The position numbers and the translations under genes were made by a program. Positions 5,394-6,159 of a stretch of 6,159 bases of DNA are shown here, piece after piece. Below the pieces are notes generated by a model. That model was given only the letters and a program-made list of their open reading frames with translations, made no database searches and had not been told where the DNA came from. The stretch is from contig NQJI01000155.1 in assembly GCA_002256705.1 (NCBI GenBank), positions 1-6,159 on the forward strand, given 5' to 3'. Position 1 is the first letter of the stretch; every line of letters begins with the position of its first letter. The stretch is from Methylococcaceae bacterium NSM2-1. GTDB taxonomy: Bacteria; Pseudomonadota; Gammaproteobacteria; Methylococcales; Methylomonadaceae.

Positions 5394-6159
5394 ACTGGTT
5401 AATTGCCGTTTTACAAACGACGCTATTTGTCGTACTGGCGCCTTTATTGGCGGGTTGGATCAAGTGGTGCAAATGTCATTTACAAAACCGTAAAGCACCA
5501 TCCTTGTTACAGCCTTATCGGGATTTAATTAAATTAACGCATAAACAGCCCGTAGTCTCGGAACAGGCATCGTGGCTATTTGTAACAGCACCTTACATTA
5601 TATTTTCCGCCACGGTGCTGGCGGCAAGCGTTGTACCCTTGATCGCTGTTGATCTACCCACCTCAGCCAGCGCGGATGTCATTGTGATGGTGGGTTTTTT
5701 TGCCTTTGCCCGTTTTTTTCTGGCATTGGCCGGCCTGGATATTGGCACCGCATTTGGTGGCATGGGCTCGTCCAGGGAAATGACTATTTCTTCATTGGCC
5801 GAACCCGCTATGTTGATGGCCATTTTTACCCTGACCATGACCGCTTCTACGACTAATTTATCAGTTGCAATTGCTCACGTATTAAACGACGGCATGGTGC
5901 TAAGGCCTTCTTTTGTGTTTGCCCTGCTTGGCCTAATATTGGTTGCCATCGCTGAAACCGGGCGTGTTCCGGTGGATAATCCTGCCACTCATCTGGAACT
6001 GACCATGATTCATGAAGCCATGATCCTGGAATACAGCGGCCGGCATCTGGCGCTGATTGAATGGGCAAGTCAGCTCAAACTCATGCTCTATGGCGTATTG
6101 ATCGCCAATATCTTTTTCCCATGGGGTATCGCTGAATCCTTTACTGGGAAAGCGTTAGG
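5390..6159 (+). CDS. hyfC: HyfC/HycD-type membrane subunit (NuoH-like), 3' end cut off
   Basis: The frame from the ATG at 5390 is open for 256 codons to the window edge. Family members have roughly 310-320 residues, so about the last 55-65 are missing. The protein is the respiratory-chain subunit 1 type of group 4 hydrogenase-like complexes, which anchors the soluble arm and forms part of the ion path next to the quinone-like site. Marks are QPYRDLIKL (41-49), the GLD-x-G-x-(A/P)-F-GG-x-GSSREM segment (115-131), and ETGRVPVDNPATHLELT (189-205) followed by IHEAMILEYSGRHLAL (207-222). Conserved acidic residues E189, D196, E203, E209 and E214 are all present. It lies 70 nt after hyfB with a GGAG site. 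The B-then-C order matches hyf operons, so hyfE, F and G-like genes may follow outside the window. No truncation or frameshift is visible. Confidence 0.93.
   Translation, partial: MNWLIAVLQTTLFVVLAPLLAGWIKWCKCHLQNRKAPSLLQPYRDLIKLTHKQPVVSEQASWLFVTAPYIIFSATVLAASVVPLIAVDLPTSASADVIVMVGFFAFARFFLALAGLDIGTAFGGMGSSREMTISSLAEPAMLMAIFTLTMTASTTNLSVAIAHVLNDGMVLRPSFVFALLGLILVAIAETGRVPVDNPATHLELTMIHEAMILEYSGRHLALIEWASQLKLMLYGVLIANIFFPWGIAESFTGKAL

Noticed and set aside
5593..6068. Reverse-strand ORFs opposite hyfC
   Set aside because: The + strand frame carries clear HyfC motifs throughout, so these are shadows.

Overview
The window is a single-strand run of membrane-protein genes, all on the + strand, with short gaps. 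No RNA genes, CRISPR arrays or insertion sequences were seen. Protein similarity and moderate GC suggest a gammaproteobacterium. A methanotroph or related lineage would fit, but that is a weak inference and nothing in the window is diagnostic of a genus.

Layout: (1) 1-336 is the C-terminal end, with its STAS domain, of a SulP-family anion transporter whose body lies left of the window. (2) 342-1148 encodes a four-repeat membrane protein of the DUF347 (COG4705) type, starting 5 nt after the first SulP. (3) 1211-1624 encodes a small AT-rich four-helix membrane protein that I do not recognise; it is made of two near-repeat halves. (4) 1644-3239 is a complete second SulP transporter. Its STAS domain is about 57% identical (42 of 74 aligned residues) to the first, so the two are paralogues. 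(5) 3277-5319 is a HyfB-type, NuoL-like proton-pumping subunit. It appears to have lost about 28 residues in frame. (6) 5390 to the window end is the start of a HyfC/HycD (NuoH-like) membrane subunit, cut by the window edge. A possible 24-residue ORF exactly bridges genes 5 and 6.

How it may work: SulP proteins move sulfate, bicarbonate or other anions. HyfB and HyfC are the membrane arm of group 4 hydrogenase or formate hydrogenlyase-like, complex I-related machines. Placing SulP beside such a module suggests ion or bicarbonate uptake coupled to proton or cation movement. This resembles, but is not the same as, the DAB (NuoL-like plus DUF2309) inorganic-carbon accumulators. No hydrogenase, DUF2309 or carbonic anhydrase gene is visible here, so this coupling is inference.

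The points most worth a second look are the in-frame loss in HyfB, the pair of internally duplicated membrane proteins lying between two SulP paralogues, and the short ORF joining hyfB to hyfC by stop/start overlaps.
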